Source: Eremothecium cymbalariae DBVPG#7215
Lineage: Eukaryota; Ascomycota; Saccharomycetes; Saccharomycetales; Saccharomycetaceae
Direction of reading: 5' to 3'
Length of the DNA stretch: 64,000 bases
NCBI RefSeq assembly: GCF_000235365.1
Contig: NC_016451.1
Coordinates: 930,001 to 994,000, forward strand
The notes beneath the pieces are model-generated. The model made no database searches. It was not told the DNA's origin and saw only the letters and a program-made list of their open reading frames with translations. Shown piece by piece: positions 10,146 to 19,405 of the stretch. The first letter of the stretch is position 1; each line of letters starts with the position of its first letter. The position numbers were made by a program, and so were the translations under genes.

Positions 10146-11276
10146 ATGGCTACAAATGTGGATGAAAACTACCACCAAACATGGGGGATCCCATCTGTAC
10201 TAAGTCTAAAAAGCAAGAACTTGAACTCTCCGACGATTAATCCATTGAATAACGGTGCACTTTCACAACAGAAGCAGCCATATAAAGGGCTATCTAAGAG
10301 GCCATCTAAGAGACAAGCGAAGGGACTTACTAAGGTACCAATCAAGAGCCCAATCTTGGCTACAATCAAGGAGCCGATGACAAAGGGTCCTGCAAAGCCT
10401 CCTGCAAAGCTTCCTGCCAAGCCTCCTGCAAAGCTTCCTGCCAAGCCTCCTGCAAAGCTTCCTGCCAAGCCTCCTTCAATTCTTTTATCTCATAAACCTA
10501 AAGTTGAGCTAAAATTTCCGGTGCCTTTTGTAAATGATCTTAAAAAAGTTGTTTTAGATGAGCAGACAGAAGATCTTGTTAGGTATCTCAGAAAACCAGA
10601 TCCGTTAGTAACGCGAAATCGCGAAAGAAGTGCATCCAATTTCACTTTGTTGACGCCAATCAGCTCAATATATTTTCCCGAGTCACCGAGTGTTTTACTG
10701 GATAGAATTGATAAAACGTTATTTGAAGGATCCTCTATGTTGGAGCCGCGGTTGGTCAAGAGTTTTAAAAAATATAACGCACCAAAATTACTACCTGATG
10801 ATGCCCCTTTGAATTTGGCTGTGTTAGGAAAGCCCTTGCCCGGATATGATATTGGGCCATTGTATGAGAATAAATATTCTTCTAGTCCTATAGATGCAGA
10901 AGATGATTGTGAGAAAAAGTGCCTTGCAATATTGTATTCAGAGTTGAACAAAGGTGAGTTACCTCCATTCAAGAAAGAGTTGGAGTTGAATGAAAAGGCA
11001 GAAATGGTTCACTGGTATGACTATGCGTTGTACAAATTATTTGGTATTGACAGATATGGATACTTTACTTTAAAGGCAGAAAAGGATTGGTATCAACTAC
11101 ATCCATGGGGTTTGTTGGATCAGGACTCGGATGAATATAGTGACGATTTTGGAGACATTAATGAGAGTGTAACAAGTGAGGTAGATGCGTTCGAACCTGG
11201 TGATGAAATATTTCACGGCTTCTTACATAGATCTGATTCAGGTTCTGTAATGTCACTAGATCGTTATTTGAGTTAA
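10146..11276 (+). CDS. Fast-evolving Lys/Pro-rich protein, ISC10-position gene
   Basis: This is a 376-residue soluble protein whose family I cannot name from sequence. The N-terminal third is basic and Lys/Pro-rich. It includes seven tandem 12-base units (10389-10472) that encode alternating PAKP and PAKL. The middle carries Ser/Pro sites. The C-terminal 40 residues are acidic (DQDSDEYSDDFGD). The gene lies between SLO1 and the DMC1 cluster on the plus strand, exactly where and how S. cerevisiae ISC10 lies relative to SLO1 and DMC1. Isc10 is a meiosis-specific regulator of the Smk1 kinase and evolves fast, so this is the best candidate by position, but it is longer than Isc10 (267) and I cannot confirm similarity. 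A securin (PDS1) was considered for its basic-then-acidic layout, but no KEN box was found. It converges on ARP10 with only 37 bases between stops. Confidence 0.6.
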   Translation: MATNVDENYHQTWGIPSVLSLKSKNLNSPTINPLNNGALSQQKQPYKGLSKRPSKRQAKGLTKVPIKSPILATIKEPMTKGPAKPPAKLPAKPPAKLPAKPPAKLPAKPPSILLSHKPKVELKFPVPFVNDLKKVVLDEQTEDLVRYLRKPDPLVTRNRERSASNFTLLTPISSIYFPESPSVLLDRIDKTLFEGSSMLEPRLVKSFKKYNAPKLLPDDAPLNLAVLGKPLPGYDIGPLYENKYSSSPIDAEDDCEKKCLAILYSELNKGELPPFKKELELNEKAEMVHWYDYALYKLFGIDRYGYFTLKAEKDWYQLHPWGLLDQDSDEYSDDFGDINESVTSEVDAFEPGDEIFHGFLHRSDSGSVMSLDRYLS

Positions 11277-11313
11277 CAATAATGTATGTGGTTGAGTATT
11301 GTTTATCTGAATT

Positions 11314-12231
11314 TTACATAAACCTCTGTAACTGCCAATCTGGAACAATCCCACTGCTTTTAAATTCCTCTCTATTGACTTCCATTTGGTCTAAATCATT
11401 GTGCATGAGTGAATGATATGTATAAATGCTTCCACCCTGCCAAACTTTAAGGATATTTATTCCCCGGGCATTAGTATGTGCATACCTTAAATTTTCTATT
11501 AAACGTTCCTTGAGTCCTTGAATTTTTGATAGTCCCCCTATAATTATAACATTTTGTAGAACTTTACTCTTCACATCTATAGGCAATTGTTTAATGGATT
11601 CCAGGACTAAGGAAATAATAGGAAATTCGTCTATGTCACATTCAGGATCCTGCTTATTTATATTCCAAAGTATTTCCATGCAATCCTCAATGTCACGCCA
11701 TTCGATTTGAACGCCGTTGCAGTTAATGTCAGTATCTAATTTAATCATTCGTACAATCTTCTCCCCATCAATCTCGAATGTAGAAGATAACTTACTGCCA
11801 ATCCATTTAGCTCCTATTTTACTAATACCCATATGCTGTTCTAATATTCTCATATCCATAATTGGAGCAACCACCGTATTCTCCCACCCAATGTCAACAA
11901 CTATTGCATCCGTTACACCTCCCGCGACGCATGCCATCAATATGTCAGGCAAAAATACCACGCTGCTGACCATAAGCCTATCCAGTAATACATGACATAA
12001 TCGCTTCTTTTTAGGTACATCTAGCAGCACATTCTCTAAAATTACAATTTTAAGTCGATTTGGCATGCACATAATAGTATCATGAATCCAGAATCTCATT
12101 AAATCAAATACGGCCAACTCATCTTCTAGCCAGTCAGCGGGGATTTGCCTCATATCTATAGGATCTATGTCACCTGCCCTTCCACATACGCAAAACTTGT
12201 TCCCTAATTGGATAACCACAGGAACTTCCAT
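11314..12231 (-). CDS. ARP10: Actin-related protein Arp10 (dynactin pointed-end)
   Basis: This 305-residue actin-fold protein is slightly longer than S. cerevisiae Arp10 (284). Visible features are the N-terminal strand VVIQLGNKFCVCGRAGD, a degenerate phosphate-2-like segment DAIVVDIGWENTVVAPIMD, and the C-terminal IIIGGLSKIQGLKERL, equivalent to the conserved actin GG loop. The N-terminal actin phosphate loop is eroded, as usual for Arp10/Arp11. In yeast Arp10 caps the pointed end of the dynactin filament and supports dynein-dependent nuclear migration. It shares a 176-base divergent promoter with TMS1, as ARP10 and TMS1 do on S. cerevisiae chromosome IV. The call is by fold motifs and synteny. 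Confidence 0.85.
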   Translation of the reverse strand: MEVPVVIQLGNKFCVCGRAGDIDPIDMRQIPADWLEDELAVFDLMRFWIHDTIMCMPNRLKIVILENVLLDVPKKKRLCHVLLDRLMVSSVVFLPDILMACVAGGVTDAIVVDIGWENTVVAPIMDMRILEQHMGISKIGAKWIGSKLSSTFEIDGEKIVRMIKLDTDINCNGVQIEWRDIEDCMEILWNINKQDPECDIDEFPIISLVLESIKQLPIDVKSKVLQNVIIIGGLSKIQGLKERLIENLRYAHTNARGINILKVWQGGSIYTYHSLMHNDLDQMEVNREEFKSSGIVPDWQLQRFM

Positions 12232-12407
12232 ATTTATAGCCTCTTATTCACTACTCTTGAATACTTTCACCACGCCTTTTGGGTTTTGTAAAACAAAGAC
12301 TCCCAACGAATTTCGGACCATCTTAAAAATAAGGAGAACATGTGGATTTCGTACGCACTAATAATTCCATTCACATATAATTGAAGACAACGAATAATAC
12401 AAACAAA

Positions 12408-13832
12408 ATGGGTGCTTTAGTATCCCTTCCCATCAATGTCGGGGTTACTTTTGTTTCTTCTTGCTTGGGATCCTGCTGTTCCTCAGCTATGAACAAAACC
12501 TTCAGTTCAATAAGCAATGCCAACTCCTCTTTCGCAACAAGAATGCTGTATGCTGTGTGGCTTCTTTTTAATTCGTTGATATCATGGATAGCGATGTCAT
12601 CTAACCACTCCTTACTATGGCCTGGTAAAACTTGTACAGAGTCTGGAGAGTGTGGCTTTTTCACTGTCCATAGATTGAACTTCTCGCTGGGCATAATGCA
12701 TTTGATACTAGCAGCAGCGCTCATAAACGTGAAATCAACAAGGGATCCAAGGGCAAAAATGCAGAACAGTTGGTGGTGGTTGAAAGTGATTATATATCTA
12801 CTGTTTATTATTTTGTCCTTCACTATTCCCAATGAATTTTACATTTTCTTCTCGAAATGGGTTAGTCTTCCTAGTGGAACGCTATTTATATTAACTGGTT
12901 TGGTCCTTCTAGTGGATTTTGCACATGAATGGGCTGAAACCTGTATTCAACATGTTGAATTAGAGGACGAAGATTCAGGGTTTTGGCAAAAGTTTTTAAT
13001 TATCGGGACTGCCTTCATGTATGCGTCTGCGCTCGCCATGAATATTACCATGTTTGTACTCTTTTGTCGCGATAAATGTAAGATAAACAATGTGGCTCTT
13101 GCAATCAATATTATATTACATATTATCACCTCTGTGGCTTCCGTTCATCCCTCTGTACAGGAATACAATCCAAAATGTGGATTTGCACAAAGTGCTATGG
13201 TTGGCGTATATTGTACATACCTAACAATGAGTGCAATGGCTTCGGAACCAGATGATAAACAATGTAATCCATTGATTAGATCCAGCGGTACTCGTAAAGC
13301 CTCTGTAATTCTGGGGTCAATATTCACCTTTGTTGCAATTGCTTATACAACCACAAGAGCGGCTGCAAATTCAGCCTTCCAGATTGAATCTAATAGAGCA
13401 CTTTATTTAGCTGGTGATGATATTATGGAATACGAAGGCATCACGCAATCGAGGCATCAATTGAGACAAGAAGCTGTCAGAAAAGCTGTTCAAGAAGGTT
13501 CACTCCCGGAAAGCGTTTTATCCGATAATCAATGGACAGAAACAGACATTGATTCTGAGACAGGTGACGCCTACATTGACGATGAAAAGTATTCTACAAA
13601 GTATAACTATTCTCTGTTTCATATAATATTTTTCTTGGCCACCCAGTGGATAGCAATTCTATTGACTATAAATATCAATCAGGATGATATGGATGATTTT
13701 ATACCCGTAGGAAGGACCTATTTCTATTCTTGGGTCAAGATAATTAGTGCATGGATTTGTTACGTTTTATATGGTTGGAGTTTAATTGCCCCAATGGTGA
13801 TGCCAGAAAGGTTTGAAAACGAGTTTTATTAA
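12408..13832 (+). CDS. TMS1: Serine incorporator family membrane protein Tms1
   Basis: This 474-residue multi-pass membrane protein (473 in S. cerevisiae) starts MGALVSLPINVG. It carries the SERINC hallmarks: an early Cys-rich CLGSCCSS motif, SGECGFFTVHRLNFSLG near residue 90, and about ten to eleven hydrophobic segments spread over the length. An acidic loop lies at about residues 375-400, before the last two membrane spans. I chose the ATG at 12408; in-frame sequence upstream lacks an ATG. SERINC proteins sit in vacuolar or endosomal membranes, and the biochemical role of the yeast protein is unsettled. The gene diverges from ARP10 and converges on DMC1 with a 142-base gap. Confidence 0.94.
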   Translation: MGALVSLPINVGVTFVSSCLGSCCSSAMNKTFSSISNANSSFATRMLYAVWLLFNSLISWIAMSSNHSLLWPGKTCTESGECGFFTVHRLNFSLGIMHLILAAALINVKSTRDPRAKMQNSWWWLKVIIYLLFIILSFTIPNEFYIFFSKWVSLPSGTLFILTGLVLLVDFAHEWAETCIQHVELEDEDSGFWQKFLIIGTAFMYASALAMNITMFVLFCRDKCKINNVALAINIILHIITSVASVHPSVQEYNPKCGFAQSAMVGVYCTYLTMSAMASEPDDKQCNPLIRSSGTRKASVILGSIFTFVAIAYTTTRAAANSAFQIESNRALYLAGDDIMEYEGITQSRHQLRQEAVRKAVQEGSLPESVLSDNQWTETDIDSETGDAYIDDEKYSTKYNYSLFHIIFFLATQWIAILLTININQDDMDDFIPVGRTYFYSWVKIISAWICYVLYGWSLIAPMVMPERFENEFY

Positions 13833-13974
13833 AGAATAAAAATTTGTTAAGTTAAATAGTATAACTTTATATATTTCAGGTTTATTATGTATAATAGGAC
13901 CAATTCGGATGAAGGACTATATAGGACAAAGATTTCCATAAGTACTAGCAAATTTGTGGGTAGAATGTCAATTA

Positions 13975-15058
13975 TCAATCATCAGAGTCAGTTATACCTT
14001 TTTCGCCAATCACATATACACATTCCCTTTCAGGCATATCTGGGGAATCCTGCAATTTAGCTACACGTTCTTCACCACGTCCCTTTCTCAGCAATATTCT
14101 TGTTGCACTAGCATGCGCCAAAACATGCCCACCAACGGGCTTCCTACCATCTGCACTAGCAAATAAAGCCGAGGCACCAGGATCGCTTTGAACCTGATTA
14201 GTCATAAACACTGCCACATTGTAGTCTTCAGCAATCCTGTTCAAACGAGACAAGTGTTGATTCAATCTTTGCTGACGTTCATTTAGCTCTCCTCTACCGC
14301 AATAATCAACCCTAAAATTCGCCATGATGGAATCGACTATTAAGAGCCGATATTCACCAGAAGATAACTGCTGTCCTAGCTGCTCAACTAGTTCCATCTG
14401 ATGTTCACTATTTAGAGCTCTAGCGTAAGAAACATTTTCCAAACATATATCAGGGTCTAATTCATACCTTGCTGCAATTTGTTTAATTCTTTCTGGTCTG
14501 AAAGTCCCCTCCGTATCAATGTACGCTACTTTGCCTTCCCCACCACCTAATTCTCTGGGTAGTTGCGCAGTGACACACAAGGTATGAGACATCTGAGTCT
14601 TACCGCAACGAAATTCCCCAAAAACTTCAGTTATAGACATCGTCATCACACCACCACCAAGAATTGAATCCAACTGCTTCGATCCAGTAGATATGGAAAA
14701 AACACGCTTTCTGATGTCTAACTGCACAGTCGCTGGTATAAAACCAACCTGAATAATTTTCCCTGCTGCTTCCTTTACTTTCTCTACCTTCACTTCACTA
14801 AATCCCTTGATTTTCAGTAGATTCCGACGCGTAGTAGATAATACAGTCTATAAAACGAATGTTTTTGTTAGTATGACACTTTAGATTAACATTTCTTTCT
14901 CTTGAAATACACATCGCATAACATACATTAACACTAAAAATCCCACTAGCTTTCAATTTCTGCAGATCCGAAGCATTAATACCATAGCTCTGTAGTTCAT
15001 CAACGCTAATAATACTGTTTTGATTATCAACCTCTGTTTCCGTTTCCGTTGCTGACAT
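13975..15058 (-). CDS. DMC1: Meiotic recombinase Dmc1, spliced
   Basis: Exon 1 is 14927-15058 and exon 2 is 13975-14847 (minus strand), separated by a 79-base intron. The product is 334 residues, exactly the S. cerevisiae length. It has an N-terminal helix-hairpin-helix domain (about 15-80), a Walker A GEFRCGKT at 121-128, a Walker B-type LLIVDS, and the C-terminal sequence [14 protein letters not shown]. Dmc1 forms the meiosis-specific strand-exchange filament with Rad51. The intron sits after FSVN, before TVLSTTRR, the same place as in S. cerevisiae. A URS1-like motif overlaps the start codon, fitting meiotic control. DMC1 is missing from several non-duplicated yeast genera, so an intact copy is informative about the organism. 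Near-certain. Confidence 0.97.
14848..14926 (-). other. Spliceosomal intron of DMC1
   Basis: On the minus strand this 79-base intron begins GTATGT (14926-14921) and ends TTATAG. The branch point TACTAAC is at 14873-14867. Splicing joins residue 44 (N) to TVLSTTRR and restores the full family length. Confidence 0.95.
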
Positions 15059-15067
15059 TGGCGGCTA
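15058..15067 (-). promoter_or_regulatory. URS1-like meiotic control element at DMC1 start
   Basis: The minus strand reads TAGCCGCCAA immediately before and into the ATG, nine of ten bases of URS1 (TAGCCGCCGA), the Ume6 site of early meiotic genes. Its position overlapping the start codon is unusual; URS1 normally lies upstream of transcription start. Function is inferred. Confidence 0.4.
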
Positions 15068-15444
15068 TATTCGTTGTGACAAAGTCCTTTGTTATTGCTG
15101 ATTATATTTGTGATAGTAACTCTGATAGAATAGAAAAACAACTGTATTTCTCTATAGCTCTTCTCAACCTGTGGCCTCTTATCCTAAATAACAGACTTAT
15201 AAATATATAGATTAGTATAAATAAATGTATATTCATTATATAAACGTTTAAACAAGTTTGCCACCTCCAAGATTCATTAAATGTTTTGGCCGAAAGTATT
15301 AAGAGGTGTATGGGTTTATATCACTCATATTACATAATCAAGAGTCTATTTACGTTCGATTAGGTAATACGTCAGGTAGAAATAGTAGTATACATTGCAA
15401 TCCTTATGATAGTGCTTGCTGGGTGAAGGACAAATAAAACACAA
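15068..15444. other. Intergenic DMC1-ARX1, inferred inversion breakpoint
   Basis: This AT-rich stretch holds the DMC1 promoter (TATAAATATATAG near 15198) and the ARX1 3' end. There is no gene. Comparison of gene order places one end of an inverted segment here. Confidence 0.5.
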
Positions 15445-17232
15445 TTATTCCATAACCATGTCAGGGTTAATTGGAGTGACGGTATCTTTCATATTCTTCA
15501 TTTTCCAAGGTTGAGTTTCGCGAATTGTTAGACCGAATCGCTTATCTTTTGACAATTGAGCTAGTTGAAAAATACCTTGGCTAATTTTATCAGAGCTGTT
15601 CAATTCATATTTAGAATGAACCCAACTAGTTCTGGTGCAACTTCCGCCATTTAACTTCAAAAGTTCTTCTTTACCTGAAGATGTTATGGAACTACTGCAG
15701 AGAACGACAGTTATGGACTTACGTGCAACTGGAACGGAAATAGCTTCCTTCATGAGTGCTTTCAACTTCAAAGATGAGATATTCAATTGAGGCAAAGGAA
15801 GTTCATGACCAGGAAGCGCTTGTTCATTAGCATCGATGCCGTGGGATCCAGTTGGGTTTGCAGCTTTTAAGATGGTATCCCAAGGAATTAGCTTGCACAC
15901 CTGGATGCTTTTCACGGTTGCCAAATAATTGTTTGTAATTTCGCTTAAACCCAGTCTCAAGGGTTTAAGTTCCTTGGAAATGGTTTCCCAATCAGGGTTT
16001 TCAATGTCTAATGGGAATGCGTTGGACAGGTGGGATAGCTTCTTTGGGAAAACACCTGATTTGTCCAACTTATTCAACAATTGTCTAGAAGATTTCAATT
16101 TTAGGACCTGTTGTTGTGCAAAGTCTCGGCATATTATGCTTGGTCTAGCAACCAGGGTCTCCTGGTTGTGAGACTTGCCACTGTACTGATCAACAGACTG
16201 TAAGGTGATTAGACCGCGAGGCAATCCATCCAATGGAGCCATCTGTAGATCAATCAAATAAACCTCTCCTGGTAAAACTGAAAAGTCATCTGTTGCAATA
16301 GCGCTGTCGTTAGTAAATCCATTGCCCTTCTTAGATTTAACAACATCTTTGTCTTCAACGCTAGCAGATAAAAGCTCGGCCTCTTGGTGAGATTCTGTCC
16401 AGTACACACCCTTAACATTTCTTTCCGCAACAACGCCTTCATACTGACCAGCTAAAAACCTTCTAATCCTGCGAACACGGGATCCTGGAACTAAAGCACA
16501 GTTATATGTCTTAGCAATCGTATCTACCACTAGTCTAATCAAAGAACCCGTCACCTGTCTCTCTGGGAAAGCAGCTGGAAGTTTTTCTGGGGCTAATGCG
16601 CAAGCCAATAAAGAAGTTACGCTTTCGACAGCAATGTGTGTTGCAGCAATAGCATCTGCCTTAGGTCCCAAGAGAGGTCCAGCAGGCACCAATTCCTGCG
16701 TTTCTTCGCTCGTAATTGTTGGATAAATCACAAGTGTATGAGATACCTGCGATGTATATCCATCGATATGACAGCCTAAGGTTATCTTCACAACGTCACC
16801 CTCCTGCAAAAAACCAGCAACTGCACTCTTCCTACCCTGGCAAACAGATTCTCTCTTCTTCCCCATGGCATGATCCTTATTCCAATGCGTTAGATTGCTT
16901 GCATCATCTAATTCTGGGGCCCAACCTTTACTTATCTCATCAATATCAATCGTTGTAGGATGAGCAATTCCTTTTTCATTTACCTTGTTAGCAAACACAT
17001 CATTGATGCAAGTTTGCATAAAAGAATCACTTAACGAACATAATTCAGATATTGAAAGTGGCGTGGAATACTTCTTAAAATGGTAAGAATTGTTGATCAA
17101 CCTGACTAGAAATTTCAACGTAGTTTCTGTGATCTGCCCAGCGGTACGGTATTTTTCCAGATTATGCTCCTGTAATACGTTCTTATCATTCAGCAGCAAC
17201 TGCGTATCTTCATTAGAGATCGCTAAAGCCAT
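15445..17232 (-). CDS. ARX1: 60S export factor Arx1 (methionine aminopeptidase-like)
   Basis: The start at 17232 gives a 595-residue protein beginning MALAISNEDTQLLL, as in S. cerevisiae Arx1 (593). In-frame sequence six codons further upstream lacks an ATG and is outside the conserved start. The pita-bread fold of methionine aminopeptidases runs through residues 15-400: KYRTAGQI, PTTIDIDEISKGWAPE, GDVVKITLGCHIDGYTSQ, PGSRVRRIRRFLAGQ. The metal-binding residues of true aminopeptidases are not conserved in this family. Arx1 binds the polypeptide exit tunnel of pre-60S particles and nucleoporins and escorts the subunit out of the nucleus. Ribosome-biogenesis promoter motifs lie 100-140 bases upstream. 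Certain by sequence; gene order places it inside an inverted segment. Confidence 0.96.
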   Translation of the reverse strand: MALAISNEDTQLLLNDKNVLQEHNLEKYRTAGQITETTLKFLVRLINNSYHFKKYSTPLSISELCSLSDSFMQTCINDVFANKVNEKGIAHPTTIDIDEISKGWAPELDDASNLTHWNKDHAMGKKRESVCQGRKSAVAGFLQEGDVVKITLGCHIDGYTSQVSHTLVIYPTITSEETQELVPAGPLLGPKADAIAATHIAVESVTSLLACALAPEKLPAAFPERQVTGSLIRLVVDTIAKTYNCALVPGSRVRRIRRFLAGQYEGVVAERNVKGVYWTESHQEAELLSASVEDKDVVKSKKGNGFTNDSAIATDDFSVLPGEVYLIDLQMAPLDGLPRGLITLQSVDQYSGKSHNQETLVARPSIICRDFAQQQVLKLKSSRQLLNKLDKSGVFPKKLSHLSNAFPLDIENPDWETISKELKPLRLGLSEITNNYLATVKSIQVCKLIPWDTILKAANPTGSHGIDANEQALPGHELPLPQLNISSLKLKALMKEAISVPVARKSITVVLCSSSITSSGKEELLKLNGGSCTRTSWVHSKYELNSSDKISQGIFQLAQLSKDKRFGLTIRETQPWKMKNMKDTVTPINPDMVME

Positions 17233-17331
17233 TATTAAATGTACCTTCACTAGTTATATTTCTCTAATCCTTGAGTATCACTATACAAAGTCACACTGAA
17301 TGCTATATTTTTCTTTTATTCTTCTTTACTT

Positions 17332-17373
17332 CTCATCTCATCTCATCTCACCTTTCCACATCAGAAAATTTTT
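17332..17373 (-). promoter_or_regulatory. PAC-like and RRPE-like motifs upstream of ARX1
   Basis: On the minus strand three overlapping GATGAG cores (17332-17347) and an AAAAATTTT core (17365-17373) lie 100-141 bases before the ARX1 ATG. PAC (GCGATGAG) and RRPE (AAAAWTTTT) together mark ribosome-biogenesis genes in yeasts, which fits Arx1. The GATGAG cores lack the full GC-prefixed PAC, so this is a partial match. Confidence 0.5.
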
Positions 17374-18166
17374 CGGTTAGACTGAGAGAGGCTCGAGGAA
17401 GTCTCGAGAGCACAATATAGAAAAAGAAACGCTTCTTTCGAAAGACCGACCGGAATATCTATACAGTGATAGCATATTTCGTATCGGCGTTTCAAAGGTT
17501 CCGTGTCACTTTGCATAGTTGAAAGCCCTGCATTTTCTTGGTCTTTCTATAAGGTCCATAAGCACCTGCTTAGCCTACAAACTTCTAGCTCTTTATTGGA
17601 AAACCGTTACCTGCGTCTTATTTCAAGACTTCTATGTGTGAAAAAGATAAAATACATAACGCATTATTACACTGACATCTAAAACCACCGTGCCCAGTAC
17701 ATAGGTCCTTTCCTGCACTCTAAATCTGACATCTATGTCTTTACTCTGATGTTCTTCTTCACGCGGTTTAACTACGGATGTGTGTTTGTGCCTGCAGTGC
17801 AGTTATTTGCCACTTCAATTCAATGCCTTCGCACATTCAACACCGCAGCTAAGTAAAATATTACAGCATTATATATTATTGATTTGGGCTATCGCTACGA
17901 ATACGGTTCCCACACCTAGTAGAGGGGCCCTTACGTAAATCCTGATAGTTCAACTTTCAACAACCGGCATAGGAGACTATTTTGAAAAAATTCTATAAAG
18001 CTTAGGAAGCATCTCTTTTCTACTTTTTGCAGGAGGTTTTTGTAAAATTCAGTGCATTTAATTTCTCCTTTCTTCAGAAAGCCAGAGAAAGAGTATCTTG
18101 ATTTATTGATCGATCCAATAAATCCTACTTTTAACGCCACATAGTATCAGAACTGTATTGCACCTA
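17374..18166. other. Divergent promoter region ARX1/PDA1
   Basis: About 930 bases separate the two start codons. Apart from the ARX1-proximal motifs I see short CTCGAG-flanked repeats near 17393-17410 and AT-rich DNA, but no gene and no site I can name for PDA1. Confidence 0.45.
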
Positions 18167-19405
18167 ATGCTATCATCAATTAGAAAACAGGCTCTTTCTA
18201 AGACTAGGCACTCTTTGTTGCGTACGTTTTCGTCCACTGGTGCGGTAGACGCAGAGCCAGCAATGGACTCTGCAGGAGTAGCAGGTGGTGAGGACATCGT
18301 GGAGATTGCGTTACCCGAGAGTTCATTTGAAGGATATATGTTAGATGTTCCAGACTTAACTTATAAGGTGACTAAGGGTAATTTGTTGCAAATGTACAAG
18401 GATATGATTATCATTAGAAGAATGGAAATGGCCTGTGATGCTTTATACAAAGCCAAGAAGATTAGAGGGTTTTGTCACTTGTCTGTAGGTCAGGAGGCTA
18501 TTGCCGTTGGTATTGAAAATGCTATCACGAAGCGTGATACTGTGATTACTTCTTACAGATGTCATGGTTTTACTTATATGAGAGGTAGTTCTGTTCAAGC
18601 AGTGCTGGCTGAGTTGATGGGTAAAAGAAGCGGTGTATCTTATGGTAAGGGTGGTTCTATGCACATGTATACAGATGGTTTTTACGGTGGTAACGGTATC
18701 GTGGGTGCCCAAGTTCCTTTAGGTGCTGGGTTGGCCTTTGCTCACCAATACAAAAATGAAGATGTCTGTGCATTTGCTTTGTACGGTGATGGTGCCTCTA
18801 ATCAAGGTCAAGTGTTTGAATCGTTCAACATGGCTAAGTTGTGGAATTTACCAGCCGTCTTTGCGTGTGAGAACAACAAATATGGTATGGGTACTGCTGC
18901 TTCTAGATCATCTGCTATGACTGAATACTTCAAACGTGGTCAATACATTCCTGGTTTAAAAGTCAATGGTATGGATATTTTGGCCGTTTACCAAGCTTCT
19001 AAATTTGCTAAACACTGGTGTGTTTCTGGTAATGGTCCAATTGTTCTAGAATATGAAACTTACAGATATGGTGGTCACTCTATGTCTGACCCAGGTACCA
19101 CTTATCGTACTAGAGATGAAATTCAACACATGAGATCCAAGAACGACCCTATTGCGGGCTTGAAGATGCACTTGTTAGATTTGGGTATTGCCACAGAAGA
19201 TGAAATTAAGGCATACGATAAGGCTGCTAGAAAGTACGTTGATGAACAAGTCGAGTTGGCTGACGCTGCACCTGCTCCAGAGGCAAAGATGTCCATTTTG
19301 TTCGAAGATGTCTATGTCCCAGGTTCTGAAACTCCAACTTTGAGAGGTAGAATCTCCGATGATACTTGGGACTTTAAGAAGAATGGCTTTGCTTACAGAG
19401 AATAG
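18167..19405 (+). CDS. PDA1: Pyruvate dehydrogenase E1 alpha subunit
   Basis: The first ATG at 18167 gives 412 residues (420 in S. cerevisiae). The N-terminus MLSSIRKQALSKTRHSLLRT is basic and amphipathic with Ser and no acid, a mitochondrial presequence; the acidic linker after it begins near residue 30. The thiamine-diphosphate motif GDGASNQGQVFESFNMAKLW is intact. Ser305 in YGGHSMSDPG corresponds to the regulatory serine phosphorylated by PDH kinase. The enzyme decarboxylates pyruvate in the matrix as an alpha2beta2 E1 with Pdb1. Codon usage is biased toward preferred yeast codons (GGT, TCT, AAG), pointing to high expression. It is next to ARX1 and STE5, inside the inverted segment. Confidence 0.97.
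   Translation: MLSSIRKQALSKTRHSLLRTFSSTGAVDAEPAMDSAGVAGGEDIVEIALPESSFEGYMLDVPDLTYKVTKGNLLQMYKDMIIIRRMEMACDALYKAKKIRGFCHLSVGQEAIAVGIENAITKRDTVITSYRCHGFTYMRGSSVQAVLAELMGKRSGVSYGKGGSMHMYTDGFYGGNGIVGAQVPLGAGLAFAHQYKNEDVCAFALYGDGASNQGQVFESFNMAKLWNLPAVFACENNKYGMGTAASRSSAMTEYFKRGQYIPGLKVNGMDILAVYQASKFAKHWCVSGNGPIVLEYETYRYGGHSMSDPGTTYRTRDEIQHMRSKNDPIAGLKMHLLDLGIATEDEIKAYDKAARKYVDEQVELADAAPAPEAKMSILFEDVYVPGSETPTLRGRISDDTWDFKKNGFAYRE

Noticed and set aside
10146..11276. Calling this gene securin (PDS1)
   Set aside because: The basic-then-acidic layout fits loosely, but no KEN box was found and the position matches ISC10, not PDS1.
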